The notes beneath the pieces were generated by a model. The model was given only the letters and a program-made list of their open reading frames with translations. It ran no database searches and was not told the origin of the DNA. Positions 44,790 through 56,678 of a DNA stretch of 64,000 nt are shown piece after piece; within the stretch, counting starts at the first letter, position 1; each line of letters opens with the position of its first letter. The DNA is from Vitis vinifera (taxonomy: Eukaryota; Streptophyta; Magnoliopsida; Vitales; Vitaceae): positions 18,572,001 through 18,636,000 of the forward strand of contig NC_081819.1 in the NCBI RefSeq assembly GCF_030704535.1, given 5' to 3'. The translations under genes were made by a program, and so were the position numbers.

Positions 44790-46720
44790 GTTTGAGGCAC
44801 TATCAAAGGAGTAGAAATATTAGAAAGTGCTCTACCAGGTAGTACATGAATTCATATTTAAGAAAATCTTAGAGGTAGATATAATAAAATAGTCATGAGC
44901 TACTCTATAAAAATTATATAAAGTTAATGATTGAGCCAAGTGAATGAGGTTGCATACGTTAAGAGATGAATTCGAGTCTTTCTGCATGAATGACTTTAAA
45001 TTAATCTATGACTATTTTGATTGGGGACAAACCATTGAAAACTAGATGTAGGTTAATGACAAGAAGCTTGATGAACACAAATTGTAGAAAAAGTTATACA
45101 ATCTTTAAATGCAAAATTCGACTATGTCGTTGCAAAGATTGAAGAAGGAAAAACCTATTTACTCTCACAGTTGAAGGGTTGATGAGTTCATTGTATTTGC
45201 ATGAACAATGAATGAATAAAAGAATTGACTCTACTAATTTGGAAAAAGTCTAGTAGAATTGAACATCTACAAGATGACGTAATAGCCAACAAAGCGGCAA
45301 AGGTTGTGATCAAGGTAGAGGTAGAGGAGGATACAACAACTTTAACAATAGAGATGGAGGTGGTGACAAAAATTATTCTAAAGGTAGAGGCAACATTCCT
45401 AGGCCTAAAAACAAGTCACACATATAATGTTTTAGATGCAAAAGGTATGAACATTATAAGTTAGAATGTCGAACGAAATTGCAAAGTGAATAAGCAAAGT
45501 AAGCAAACATCGTTGAGGTAAAGTAGAATTTAGTATTGGTTTTCAATGTAGCAACATCAAATGTAGACCACAAAGATGTTTGGTACCTTGATACAACATA
45601 CAACAATCTCATGTGTAGTAAGAAATAATTATTTTCACAATTAGATGACTTAGTTAAAGGCAAATTTAATTTTGGAAACAAATCCAAAGTTTCGATCATG
45701 GCCAAAGGTAATATTAAAATACGTCCTAAAGATGGTATTCATGCTAGTATAGCAAATGTATTTTTTGCTCCAAATCTTTTTTAGAATTTGTTAAGCATAA
45801 GACAATTAATAAAAAATGACATCTTAATATCTCTAATAGAGTTTACATCCATAGTGATAAAAATAAGAAGATGATTGCAAACGTATAGATGACAAAGAAT
45901 ATGATATTTCCTATATTTCTTCAAGCAAAAACTTAATTCATTTTGAAGGCAATAATGAAAGATAACAATTGGCTTTGACATCTTTGTTTTAGTCATCTCA
46001 ATTTTTGTTAGTCGAACTTATTGGTGCACAAGAGTATGGTCAAAAGATTAACAATGACTGATGTTCTAGATCATGTTTGTGAAGGGTTTCTACTTAGGAA
46101 ATAACATAAGAACTCTTGTCTAATTGGAAGATCCAAAAGAGCTAAACAACCTTTGGAGTTGGTGCATACAAATATATGTGATCTTGGTAAGGTCTCTTGG
46201 TCACAACAAATATATTTTGTCCTTTATAATGATTTTATAAGAAAACTTAAATTTATTTGTTAAAAGAAAATTTGAGACTTTTAATAAGTTTAAAGAATTC
46301 AATTTTTGTTGAAAGACAGATTAGTTGCAATATTAAGATATTAAAATTGGATAGAGGAGAAGTATTCACTTCTAATGAATTTTATAATTATTGCAAAAGT
46401 TAGGGTATTTGGTGACAGCTGACAACTAACTATATTAACAAAATGATATAGCTGAAAGGAAGAATAAAACCGCTGTGGAGATAATAAGAGGCATGTTCAA
46501 GGCCAACACACTTCTAAAAGCTTTTTAGATAGAAGTTGTTAAATGTGCAGTGTTCTTGTCAAATAGGTGTCTTACAAAAGCAGCATTTGAAAGAACACTT
46601 GAGGAAACTGAAGTGGTCATAGGCCACAAGGAACAAACCAAAAAATGAATGAATAAACCAAAATTCATATTCCTCGAGAAGGTATGGAAGTTGACATAAT
46701 TCGAGGCAATATGAAAGGTA
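44790..46720 (+). mobile_element. Decayed Ty1/copia remnant (gag, zinc knuckle, integrase start)
   Basis: Gag-like phrases near 45000-45180 precede a zinc knuckle, CFRCKRYEHYKLEC (45428-45469). Further on are SNLLVHKSMVKRL near 46010, PLELVHTNICDLGK near 46150-46190 (start of the integrase core) and KVRVFGD-like and AERKNR-like pieces to about 46480. Frames change often and stops are frequent, so it is long dead. No LTRs were recognised at either end. RT and RNase H are absent. Confidence 0.75.
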
Positions 46721-47389
46721 AATGTATAATAAATCCTAAATTCAATATTATAATTATAATAAATATACTCATTATGCTTATGAATGTAGAAGTTCCACTA
46801 ACATGTGAAAAGACAATTTAACTATGTTGAAAAGAAAGATTAAAAAGAATAAAATCATGTTCAATTTTATTTTTCTAAATTTCTCTATTTTTTTTTTAAA
46901 GAAATTGGTGAAAAACAATTTCTGTTATTCTTTATTTCACTTTATTTTTAAAAACTGAAAACAATAACAAAATAATATTATGAATTTTAAAATAGAAAAT
47001 TGTTTTTTAATTACATGACCAAACAAACTCTTATTTATCAAACAAGTTATATAGGTCCACATAAATTTGATCCAAACAAGATTACGCTCAATCCTAACTT
47101 AGGAGAAATGTGTCAAGTTTGAGCCATATTGGCAATATTGACTAACAAAATTTGATACAAGAATTAAGGGTATAAATTGAGCTTATGAGCCTGAAGCCCA
47201 GTCTAAGCTTACCCGAACATTTTGGGTCATGAGCCATCTTGCCATCCCAAGTATAAGGGTTGTAAATTGGGCAAGTGAAGCTGAAGGCCAGTCTAAGCCT
47301 GCCTGAGAATTTTGGGTCATAGCATGGCTCACACAACCTGATTGGTTCCTTGAAGTCCAAGTCCAAGTACTAATGTAGATCGTGGGCTA
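46721..47389. other. Intergenic, with a two-copy repeat of about 90 bp
   Basis: Two tandem copies at about 47168-47345 share GAAG(C/G)CCAGTCTAAGC(T/C)T, ATTTTGGGTCAT and a GGTNNTAAATTG start. Otherwise AT-rich with no gene. Confidence 0.6.
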
Positions 47390-47620
47390 GGACTTAACTC
47401 AGACAAGCCCAAACTTAGCTGTTTACATGCCTGATGTCATTCAACGTCCACCTCGAATATCATATGCAACAGCGCCTACTCCAGCCTTCACTAAAAGGAA
47501 GGTTCCCACTTCAGAAGCCAATAGAATTATATGGATTTTCCACCCTGATTGGTTGCTGAGAAAACATAGGAAAACAAATTGTGATCAGCAGAAAATTTGT
47601 TTTCTATGCTTCCTCATAAA
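47390..47620. repeat. Second copy of the segment at 13260-13500
   Basis: See the entry at 13260. This copy is longer in the middle and is not followed by the exon-like stretch. Its reading frame 47427-47663 has no recognised family. Confidence 0.6.
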
Positions 47621-48181
47621 TATGACCTTACAAGCTCTCGAAGTAGAGAAGCACAAACATTGACATATGAAATAAGTGACGGACCATAAATTTTTGTTAT
47701 TGGAATAATGATAAAAATAATATATTATATTCACCATCTATAAATTATAAAGTGATTAATGATATTCATTATTATTTAAAAAATTAGGTAATTTTAAATA
47801 TTAGTTATGATAATGTTTTAAATTAAGTAAATAAAATATTGAGAACATTGAAAAAATATTTTAAATTTGTATAAAAATTATCAAGATCATTTTAAAAAAA
47901 TTACAAAAATAGTAAGAAAACTCATTAGAAAATTTCAATAATTTTAGTAAATTTTATAGCAAAAAAAATTAATTTTTTAAAGGAATTTAATAAATTCCGT
48001 AATAGATTTTAAATAATTTTAAATAAATATGAAATGACAACATTACCCTTTACTTACTCCTTTTTAACCCAACCCTAATTTTCTTCATATTGTGCACCTT
48101 TTAGCTTTTGGCCACCCCACTTCCTATTTATTTTTTATTTTTCCAACTTTTGACTAAGAGAGGATAATTGAGAAAAAAAAA
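47621..48181. other. AT-rich intergenic, no feature
   Basis: No open frame or repeat structure that I can support. Confidence 0.45.
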
Positions 48182-49420
48182 TGTGGGTAGACTATACCCG
48201 CCTCTTTATTTTGAAAGTAGAAAGAAAAGAGAAGAAAAGAAGAAAAAAATTAATTAAAGTTCGGTCAAAAGGTGGGAAGGTGAGAAAAGAAGAAGGTTAA
48301 GATTTGAATAAGTGAATTAAAATATTGTAAAAATTAGGTTGATGTGTCCAACATTAATGCTCTATGCAAAATAAATTTAGAAAATGGTTGCGGGAAAAAT
48401 GAAGAAAAATAAAATGAAAAGGAAGAAAAAAAGTATGAATATTGGAAAAGATGAAAAAATTTCATTTATTTTTTAATTTTAGTCAAATTGTAAAATATTA
48501 TTAGTACTTGATGGTACGTGTAATTTTTTATGCCACGGAAGGCAGGAAAATTTTTACAATTGCTTGCAAATAAAGGAGCCTAGAGAGGTGAAAGTGAGGG
48601 CCCGAGGGGAGAGAGTTTTAGCTTCCTTCTTTCATTTTTTCATTGCATCTTTTTTAAGAGAGTGGGGGGGGGGGGAGCCCGACTGCATGAGACGTGCAAC
48701 AGCAGGAGAAGGTGATGGCCGGCCATGCTTGCTGACGAGAGGAGCAGTAGAGCTAGTAGTGGCTGGCTGAGCAAAAAGAGGGGGAAGAGGCTGCTGTGGA
48801 GGGGGGGTCCAGGGAGGTTTTCGGAGTTAGAGGAAGAAGCTTGGAGTCCTGTTGGTTTTGCTGGAAAAAAAAAAAACTTCCTCAGGTATGGTTTCTGCAG
48901 GCTTATTGATGTTTTTTTGGCTGTTATCTCTCTTCCATATCTCTTGTTGATGTTTGAATATTCGTTTGCTTGGGGTGGATAATGAAGGCCACCTGTTGTT
49001 GGTTGAGATATGATCTTAAGCTCATGTTTTTGAGGTTGTTAATCTTAATATGCCTGTGAAATATTCCACAATCATGCCAATAGTTGTATTTGATGTGTTT
49101 ATTTTCACCTATGCATGGCTAATTCTATTCCTCACTATACCTTCAATACTTTATACCTGCCAAAATCCATTATCATGCCCATTGCCAATGTTCATTTCTC
49201 TCCCTAACCTCCTCGTCCATTTCATACATGCACACGTGAAGCCCCAATGCATGGCCACCTCCATTTCATACCCGTTTTCCTCATACCCATGGATGCCTTC
49301 ACTCACCACCCCTTCCTCATCCATCCACCTCTCATCTAAACCCATTTTCTTTCCACCTTTTCCATACCCACCTTGCCGCCATCTTCTAATGCCCATGCAT
49401 ATACCCTTTCAATCTTCACG

Positions 49421-49570
49421 TGTCCCTCACCACATTCTCTCTCTCTACACCACACTACATGTCCCTCACCACCTTCTCTCTCTACACCACACTACATGTT
49501 CCTCACCTCATTCTCTCTCTACACTACACTACATGTCCCTCACCACCTTCTCTCTCTCTACACCACATCA
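49421..49570. repeat. Minisatellite, about 38-bp period
   Basis: Four units starting at 49421, 49460, 49497 and 49534. Each reads TGTCCCTCACCACNTTCTCT followed by CTCTACACCACACTACA, with small changes. It creates overlapping serine/threonine-rich frames on the + strand that are not genes. Confidence 0.9.
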
Positions 49571-50229
49571 TATACCCGTCTTCGTTCATGACCACCACCC
49601 ATCCCCGCACTATGCAAGGATCACCCCGAACCCTCTTCCAAGCCCTCCATTAAAGTCCCATTCTCGTCATGCCTAAGTCCCCATGAAGGATCGCTCCATG
49701 CTTGAGACGCCATGCCACCCTCATCCTCATGTTCTTCACGCCCATAACTCATGCCACCCTCATCCTCATGCTCCCCATACCCATTGTACCCGACGTGCCC
49801 ATCCCCAAGCCCAAGCTGTGATGAGGAATGGGTCTTAGGCTTGCCCATAGGTGGAGGTTTGAGCCCAAGCCCAATGTTGTGGGGGGGATGTTTGTTTTGG
49901 GTTTGCCCATGGCACAGATTTGGGCTTGAGTTTAGAAGCCCAGCCCAGGCATATAAATGGAGGGCTTGAGAATAAGTGGGCTGTGATGGAGTATGTGTTG
50001 GTGATGGGTTTGGGCTTGCCCATGGTGACGGGTTTGGGCTTGAATTGGAGCCCAGCCCCAGCATATTGATGGGGAGCCTCATTGCTCCTCAAACTAATCA
50101 CTCTCATGGGCCATACCCATTTTAGGATAGCCCATTTGGCTATTTCATTTCTAAATAAGTTTTTTTTTAACCTCTAATTTAGTAATTTATTAAGTCATTC
50201 TTTTTTATTTATTTATTTATTTTTCTTCT

Positions 50230-51170
50230 TTATTTCTTATTTCATTTTTACCAATTTAGTTAACTCAAACTTAAAGACAACTTAAAGACAAATTATTATT
50301 GTTAATTATATTTTTATCTCGAAATTTATACTATTCAATTTCACTAGCTTAAACATTATGATTGTTAATTATTCTTATTATTTCGTATGTATCTATTTAT
50401 CATCTTTAAAAATCTCATTCGTTAAAACCTAATTCTAATTCTTCAAAAATCCAACATCCCAAATTTAATTTTCAATCTCGAAATTTACACTATTCAATTT
50501 CGTTCATTTAAATATCATGTTTGTCAATTATTATTATTATTATTTCGCATGTATCTATTTATAATCTTTTAAAAATCTCATTTATTAAAGTTAAATTCTA
50601 ATCCTTCAAAAATCCCATATCCTAATCTAATCTTTCAATAATTGGTTCAAATCTTATTTTCATCAATTGAAATTATTATCATGTATTTACCTAGCTATTT
50701 AAAGTCTAACCCTTTCAAAAATCCCATGTCTTAATTTAATTTTTCAATAAATCCATTTAAATCTTATTTTCATCAATTAGAATTATTATCATATATTTAC
50801 CTAGTTATTTAAAGTTTAAGTCCTTCAAAAATCCAATGTCTTAATTTAATTTTTCAATAGTTCGTTTAAATCTTATTTTCATAAAATAGAATCATTATCC
50901 CATATATACCTAGTTATTTAAAGTCTAAGTCCTTAAAAAATCCCATGTCTCAATTTAATTTTTCAATAGTTCGTTTAAATCTTATTTTCATCAAATAGAA
51001 TCATTACCCCATATATATCTAGTTATTCAAAGTCTAAATCCTTCAAAAATCCCATGTCTTAATTTAATTATTCAACTATTCATCTATATCTTATTTTCGT
51101 CAATTAGAATTATTATCCCCCACTTATCTATTTATTTAAAGTCCAATTCTTAAAAAATCCAACGTCCTAA
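50230..51170. repeat. Two tandem arrays of AT-rich repeats
   Basis: From about 50300 to 50640 there are two units of about 165 bp (CTATTCAATTTC, TATCTATTTATNATCTTT). From about 50640 to 51170 there are about five units of 108-112 bp (AAATCTTATTTTCATCAA, CCTAGTTATTTAAAGT, CAAAAATCCCATGTCTTAAT). Both lie inside the solo LTR. Confidence 0.85.
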
Positions 51171-52271
51171 TTTGATTTTCAATCTTAAAAATTCCACTAT
51201 TCATTTTCTATTCGTTTAAAATTTTGCTTCCGTTAATTAGTAACATTATTCCATACTTATCTATTTATTCCTCTTAAAGATCTCAACCATTAAAGTCTAA
51301 TTCTTCAAAATTCCGATTTCCAAATTTAGCTATCTGAAATTCCAATTGTCCTATCTCCGAACTTAATTTTCACTTCTCAATATTCCAATTATCGTATTTA
51401 TCCGGTTACTCACTTATTGTTATCACTATTATTGTTATCATTTTATTCATTCGTTTCTAAAAGGTCCGCCTTCAAATGATTTTCAAGATTTCCAATTTTT
51501 ATAAATCAACTTTCATAATTTCTACTTCTCAAATAACTTACAACTCTAATCCCTTTCAAAATTCAACTCCCAAAGTCCCAATTTTCGTAACTTAATTTTT
51601 CTTAAAAATCCCGAACTTTCAAATAATTCTTCAAAATCCCAATTTTCTTTCAAATTTAATTTCTAAAAGTTCTCATTCTTACATTTAATTCCTAAGAATC
51701 TTATTTTCAAATAATCTCTAAGATTCCGATTCTCAAAGGAATTTCAAAAATCCAGTTTTCCTTCGAACAATTTTAATCCTTGTTTAGTGATACATTTGAT
51801 ATATTTTGTGCTCTATATGGTGTACTAACCCTCTCTATTGATAGCGCATGGTGGCTCGTTGCCCAGGTATGTACCCATTTTCCCTCTAATCGTTGTCTAT
51901 GTATGTCTCGATTCTTATGGGTGCATGATCATTCAAGATATTCATTGACTTACTCATCAATTGCCACGTCAGTTTCATTTTATTAGTAGAGACCCAACTT
52001 TAGGGACTTAGAGGGGTGCTATGGTATTCACCGTACCTTCCCGATAAGTAACCTGACCCTCGAACCCGATTCGGTTTTTCGTAAATCACATTTTCCAAAA
52101 CCAGGAGTCGCACTTAGAGTTTTCTTTTTTATTTTGTTTACCCTTTTAAAAATAAAACAAAAATAAGTGGTGACTCCAAGTCATTTTCTTAATCAATAAA
52201 GATCATTTTTTCAAATAAAAATTGAGCTCGCCATCGAGTGAGAAACGCATGAGCTGAAATACAGGTCCACA

Positions 52272-52396
52272 GTTTGACTTTTGAACCATGTTGTTTTTGC
52301 CTATCTTTGAACCCATTTTGAACTTTCGCCATTGTTTATATATATATATATATATAGAAGATATGATTATGAGTGTGACGACTAGTCTGATTTGCC
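52272..52396. other. Spacer with (TA)n
   Basis: Short (TA)9-10 tract at about 52337-52356. Nothing else recognised. Confidence 0.6.
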
Positions 52397-54020
52397 TATT
52401 TTGGTTTATGTTTTATTCTCATATATTGTAAAATATGGAGAAAATTAATATTATATTAGTATGATTAGATTAAGTTGATAATTTATTGTATTAATCTAAT
52501 TTAGGACTTTTTATATTCTTCTAGAAACTCACCCTTTATTAAAGATTTAATATCGGTCTAGAATAAACATATATAAGTATAAATAGTTATAAAAAAGCTA
52601 ATAGCTTTTAACAAGTAGTATAAAGTAGACTTTAGGAAATGATAGTTTGAACGACTTTAAACTTAATTGAATTTTTTTAAAATCAAAAGTTCAAGTGCTC
52701 ATATATGGGATTCAAGTGTTACTGTTGGCTAGAGTGTTCAAAGGCTGAGTTGCCAAATTCTCCAATCTACAAAGTAATCTACAAAGTTTTATTTTTTATT
52801 TTTCCATATTTTGACAAGCCCATTTTAGAAAATTGAGATTTTGAAAATAACCAAAGTTCATTAAGATTTTAGTTTTGGATATGTTAGTAGCCTGAAAGTC
52901 ATTAATCGGTTCTAGCTCATGTATCCTCATAAATACTTCTCTTTGCATTTTTTCGATACTCATAAAGTTAGTTTATAATTCATTTTTAAATTTGTGAAAT
53001 AAATTTGCATCCCTTGAAAAGGTTGAAAAGTTCATTAAGAATCATGGTAATATTCGAGATTAAATTGTTTAGGTAATAAGTTGAGCAACAATGATAAGGT
53101 AAATATATGTGTCTATTCTTCAAACTGATTTATTTATTATTGTTAAGGTAAATTTAATTTTTATCATTAAATTTTAAAAATAATAAGGGAACCAAGTTTT
53201 CAATCGTGATTTTCAATTTTTGTTTCTAAAATTTTATTTAGAAACAAAAATTGAAAATTGAAATGCAATTGAGGCATTCTAAACTATTTATTGAGATGTT
53301 GATACTAATAGCCTAAATACCATAGATCCATTTAGAATTTATTGTAAAATCTTTTTTAACCTCTAATGTTTCTATTAATAACATTCTTACTAGAAATATT
53401 TTTTTGAAAACTAATTTAATATTGACAAAAAAAAAAAAAGTTTTGATAATGTTTTTGATGATATATTGCAAAAATAAAAAAAAATGATTTATATAAAAAG
53501 TATTCCAAATATAAAATATAATTTGTGAGATTTATAAAAATTTATCAATGTCTGAGCTTTATTAGAAATCATATTTCAAACATTAACAAACACTTTTAAT
53601 CACCCAAAAATCACTCCTAAACATATTTTTAAATACAAATATGATAAATATACTATGTTATAAATAATAAACTTTCTTTCTACAAATACGATATATAAAT
53701 ATTTTTATTTTTTAAAAGTTTATATTTTAAAGGAATTTTGAGTCAACCTTCTGTTATATAATTGATTAGGATTCCAAGATTGCCAGCCTAGTTTGGAATC
53801 ATTTTAGTGGGGTAAGGAAGATTAACAAATAAATTTCTATTAATTTACAATATCACTGTAAAACCTTTACTAATTAATTAAGATGGGTTGCACAGTTGCA
53901 AGAAGATTATCATTTAAAATATTTATTAATTAAGATATCTTAGAAGATGTGGTAGATTACTATTCTATTAGAATATTTGGATTTACGAGAACGCCCTTAT
54001 TGACGATCCTTTGCTTCGAC
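52397..54020. repeat. Segmentally duplicated AT-rich block, copy 2
   Basis: Partner of 36580-38150. In this copy the block is preceded by spacer and solo LTR sequence, whereas in copy 1 it is preceded by the truncated P450. After 54020 it leads directly into gene B's promoter. Confidence 0.85.
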
Positions 54021-54125
54021 AATGTTTAGAGTTCTTCGAACAATGTAATATAATTTTACATGAAAATTAAAGGCATGTATATCCTTATATTAAGTAATAT
54101 TGGAAAGGTAAATGCAAAGTTCTAA

Positions 54126-54164
<39 letters not shown>

Positions 54165-54237
54165 TTTTTTTTTTTTTTAATGGGTGATGTATAGTTGCAT
54201 TTCCTTTGGGAAATAATATACATATATACGGATATTC

Positions 54238-54498
54238 CTAGTGCGGTCACGTCTTAGGCAATCGTGGATCTGTTTCCACCCCTCACATGTACATTCCTTG
54301 TGCGGTCACGTTTACCCAATCGTTGATCTGTTCCCACCACAATAATTATTATTATTTCTTTTCCTCGAGCGATCACGTTTTACCTAATTTTGGATCTGTT
54401 CCTACTCCAAGCTGCTCGATCGGCGGCCTTGGAAACAGTTTTATTCTGAAGGTAAAAGGTATAAGCTGAAGTGCAAGCAGCTGAGAGATTGAAAAGCA
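54238..54498 (+). promoter_or_regulatory. P450 gene B promoter with tandem TCACGT repeats
   Basis: Repeat units carry GCGGTCACGTC (54242-54252), GCGGTCACGTT (54302-54312) and GCGATCACGTT (54369-54379), each followed by the conserved GATCTGTT-CCACC-like tail. The arrangement matches gene A. The third unit keeps TCACGT here, while gene A has TGACGT. Confidence 0.6.
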
Positions 54499-56678
54499 AT
54501 GGATTACACCCCACTTGTTCTTCTACTTCTTCTTCCTTGCTTTGTCTGGTTATGCTTCCATTTCCTCATCCTTGGCTCCACCCATCGGAAATCCTTCCAA
54601 GCCAGGCTTCCGCCGGGCCCCCGCCCTCTACCCATCATCGGAAACCTCCTTGAACTCGGCGATAAACCCCACCAATCATTCACAACTCTTTCCAAAACGT
54701 ATGGCCCTCTGATGTCTCTCAAGCTAGGAAGCACCACCACCATAGTCATTTCCTCGCCCAAAACAGCCCAAGAAGTACTAAACAAAAAAGACCAAGCCTT
54801 CGCCAGCAGGACAGTTCTCAATGCCATCCAAATCCAAGACCATCACAAGTTTTCAATGGTCTTTTTACCCGCGTCTGCTCATTGGCGCAACCTCAGGAAG
54901 ATTTGCAGCATGCAAATATTTTCCCCGCAACGTGTTGAGGCCAGCCAAGACCTGCGTCGAAAAGTTGTGCAACAACTTCTAGAGCATGCCCGTGAAAGTT
55001 GCAACAGCGGTCGGGCAGTCGATGTTGGCAGAGCAGCCTTCACAACCACCCTCAATTTGTTATCGAACACTTTTTTCTCTGTTGATTTGGCTCACTATGA
55101 TTCCAATTTGTCACAAGAGTTCAAGGACCTTATATGGAGTATAATGGTAGAAGCTGGAAAGCCTAATCTTGCAGACTTCTTTCCGGGCCTCAGATTGGTT
55201 GATCCACAAGGAATACAGAAAAGGATGACGGTTTATTTTAATAAACTGTTAGATGTTTTTGACGGTTTTATCAATCAAAGGTTACCGTTAAAAGCTTCTT
55301 CTCCGGACAACGATGTACTAGATGCCCTCCTCAATCTCAACAAACAACATGACCATGAGTTGAGCTCCAACGATATCAGACATTTGCTTACTGTAAGTAT
55401 CATACCTTAGGGTTTTTTATTCAGTTCTAGTACTCTCCTTTTCAGTTCAATTTTATTCCAGCGCCTCCATATATGACCATGACCATGGGTATGAAATCAT
55501 TTTGGCTTTTACACAGCATTGTCCACGTTGCCTATGCTTTTAAATAATGAATACTGGTCAGTGCTTTGCTAAATTGCTAATAGATACAAGAAATCGTACA
55601 TTTCTCAATTATAGACCGCATAAGATGACAATTCCAATTTTCCGGAAATCATGTCTAATGGGGAAACTTTGTCCTTTGGGGAAGAATTCATTGCATTTTG
55701 TTAATGCTTCTGTCTAATGAGGAAACTTTTGTCCTTTGCGGAAAACTAGAACAGAAAAAGGTCTTAGGAAAGAGCAGTGCCTCTACTTCATACTTCATAT
55801 GTAATATTCATTTTCTTCCCATCCTTTAGTGCAGTGGACTTTGCTTGGATGTGTAGACATAAACCATTATAGCTCAGGAAAATGTCAAGACACATTATGT
55901 ATACCCATCCTATAAAATTCACACAGTTCGATATGAGATCCGAAAGAGTTATGTGTACCGTACGGAAAAAATAACATCCAGTACCATAATATACAGACTT
56001 AGCGTGGCTTTTTTTTTTTCGGTTGAAAGACTACTATTTTAGTTAATATATGTACTATACAATCTTTCTCAGGACCTATTCTCTGCGGGAACAGACACCA
56101 TTTCGAGCACGATAGAGTGGGCAATGGCTGAGTTATTAAACAACCCTAAAGCGATGGCGAAAGCTCAAGATGAACTCAGTCAAGTAGTGGGCAAAGACAG
56201 GATAGTTGAAGAATCAGACGTCACAAAGCTCCCTTATTTACAGGCAGTAGTAAAAGAAACCTTCAGGTTGCACCCACCCGCCCCATTCCTGGTTCCTAGA
56301 AAGGCCGAAATGGACTCAGAAATATTAGGTTATGCGGTGCCCAAAAATGCACAAGTACTTGTCAATGTGTGGGCTATTGGCAGAGATTCGCGGACGTGGT
56401 CGAACCCGAATTCGTTTGTGCCTGAAAGGTTTTTAGAGTGCCAAATTGATGTCAAGGGCCGAGATTTCCAACTCATTCCCTTCGGCGCTGGAAGAAGAAT
56501 CTGTCCTGGATTGCTGTTAGGCCATAGGATGGTGCACTTGATGTTGGCTTCTCTTCTTCACTCCTTTGATTGGAAGCTTGAAGATAGTATGAGACCGGAA
56601 GACATGGACATGAGTGAGAAGTTTGGATTTACATTACGAAAAGCCCAACCTCTCCGGGCTGTTCCCACCAAACCATGA
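54499..56678 (+). CDS. CYP76-type cytochrome P450, gene B (intact, 499 aa)
   Basis: Exon 1 is 54499-55392 (298 codons) and exon 2 is 56073-56678 (201 codons plus stop), in phase 0 across a 680-bp GT-AG intron at the same place as in gene A. The anchor, hinge [24 protein letters not shown], and heme loop [11 protein letters not shown] (ligand Cys442) are all intact. The I-helix reads [12 protein letters not shown]: the oxygen-activating Thr is kept, but the following Thr is Ile. Differences from gene A cluster in exon 1 around residues 95-120 ([18 protein letters not shown] against [18 protein letters not shown]). That region corresponds to the B-C loop that helps form the substrate pocket in P450s, so the two enzymes could differ in substrate. 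A monoterpenol or related terpenoid substrate is plausible from family membership only. Confidence 0.93.

Larger units (their letters stand above)
48182..52271 (+). mobile_element. Probable solo LTR related to the 17.9-kb element
   Basis: The right end, about 51840-52271, aligns (reverse complement) with 17686-18130. Shared blocks include ACTTTAGGGACTTAGAGGGG, CCTTCCCGATAAGTAACCTG, CGAACCCGATTCGGTTTTTC and the terminal GGTCCACA. The U3 side is not alignable by eye to the 17.9-kb element, and there is no gag or PBS after the right end, so it behaves as a solo LTR. The left edge is uncertain; the candidate TG at 48182 gives a length near 4.1 kb, fitting the family, but I found no matching target duplication. 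Orientation is opposite to the 17.9-kb element. The open frames at 48564-48982 and 49050-49676 are products of this LTR, not genes. Confidence 0.6.

Noticed and set aside
49050..49676. 208-codon frame on the + strand
   Set aside because: Proline/serine/histidine-rich, overlaps the 38-bp minisatellite and lies inside a solo LTR.
52165..52271. A second full-length copy of the 17.9-kb element
   Set aside because: Only one LTR-like end is present here, with no PBS, gag or partner LTR.
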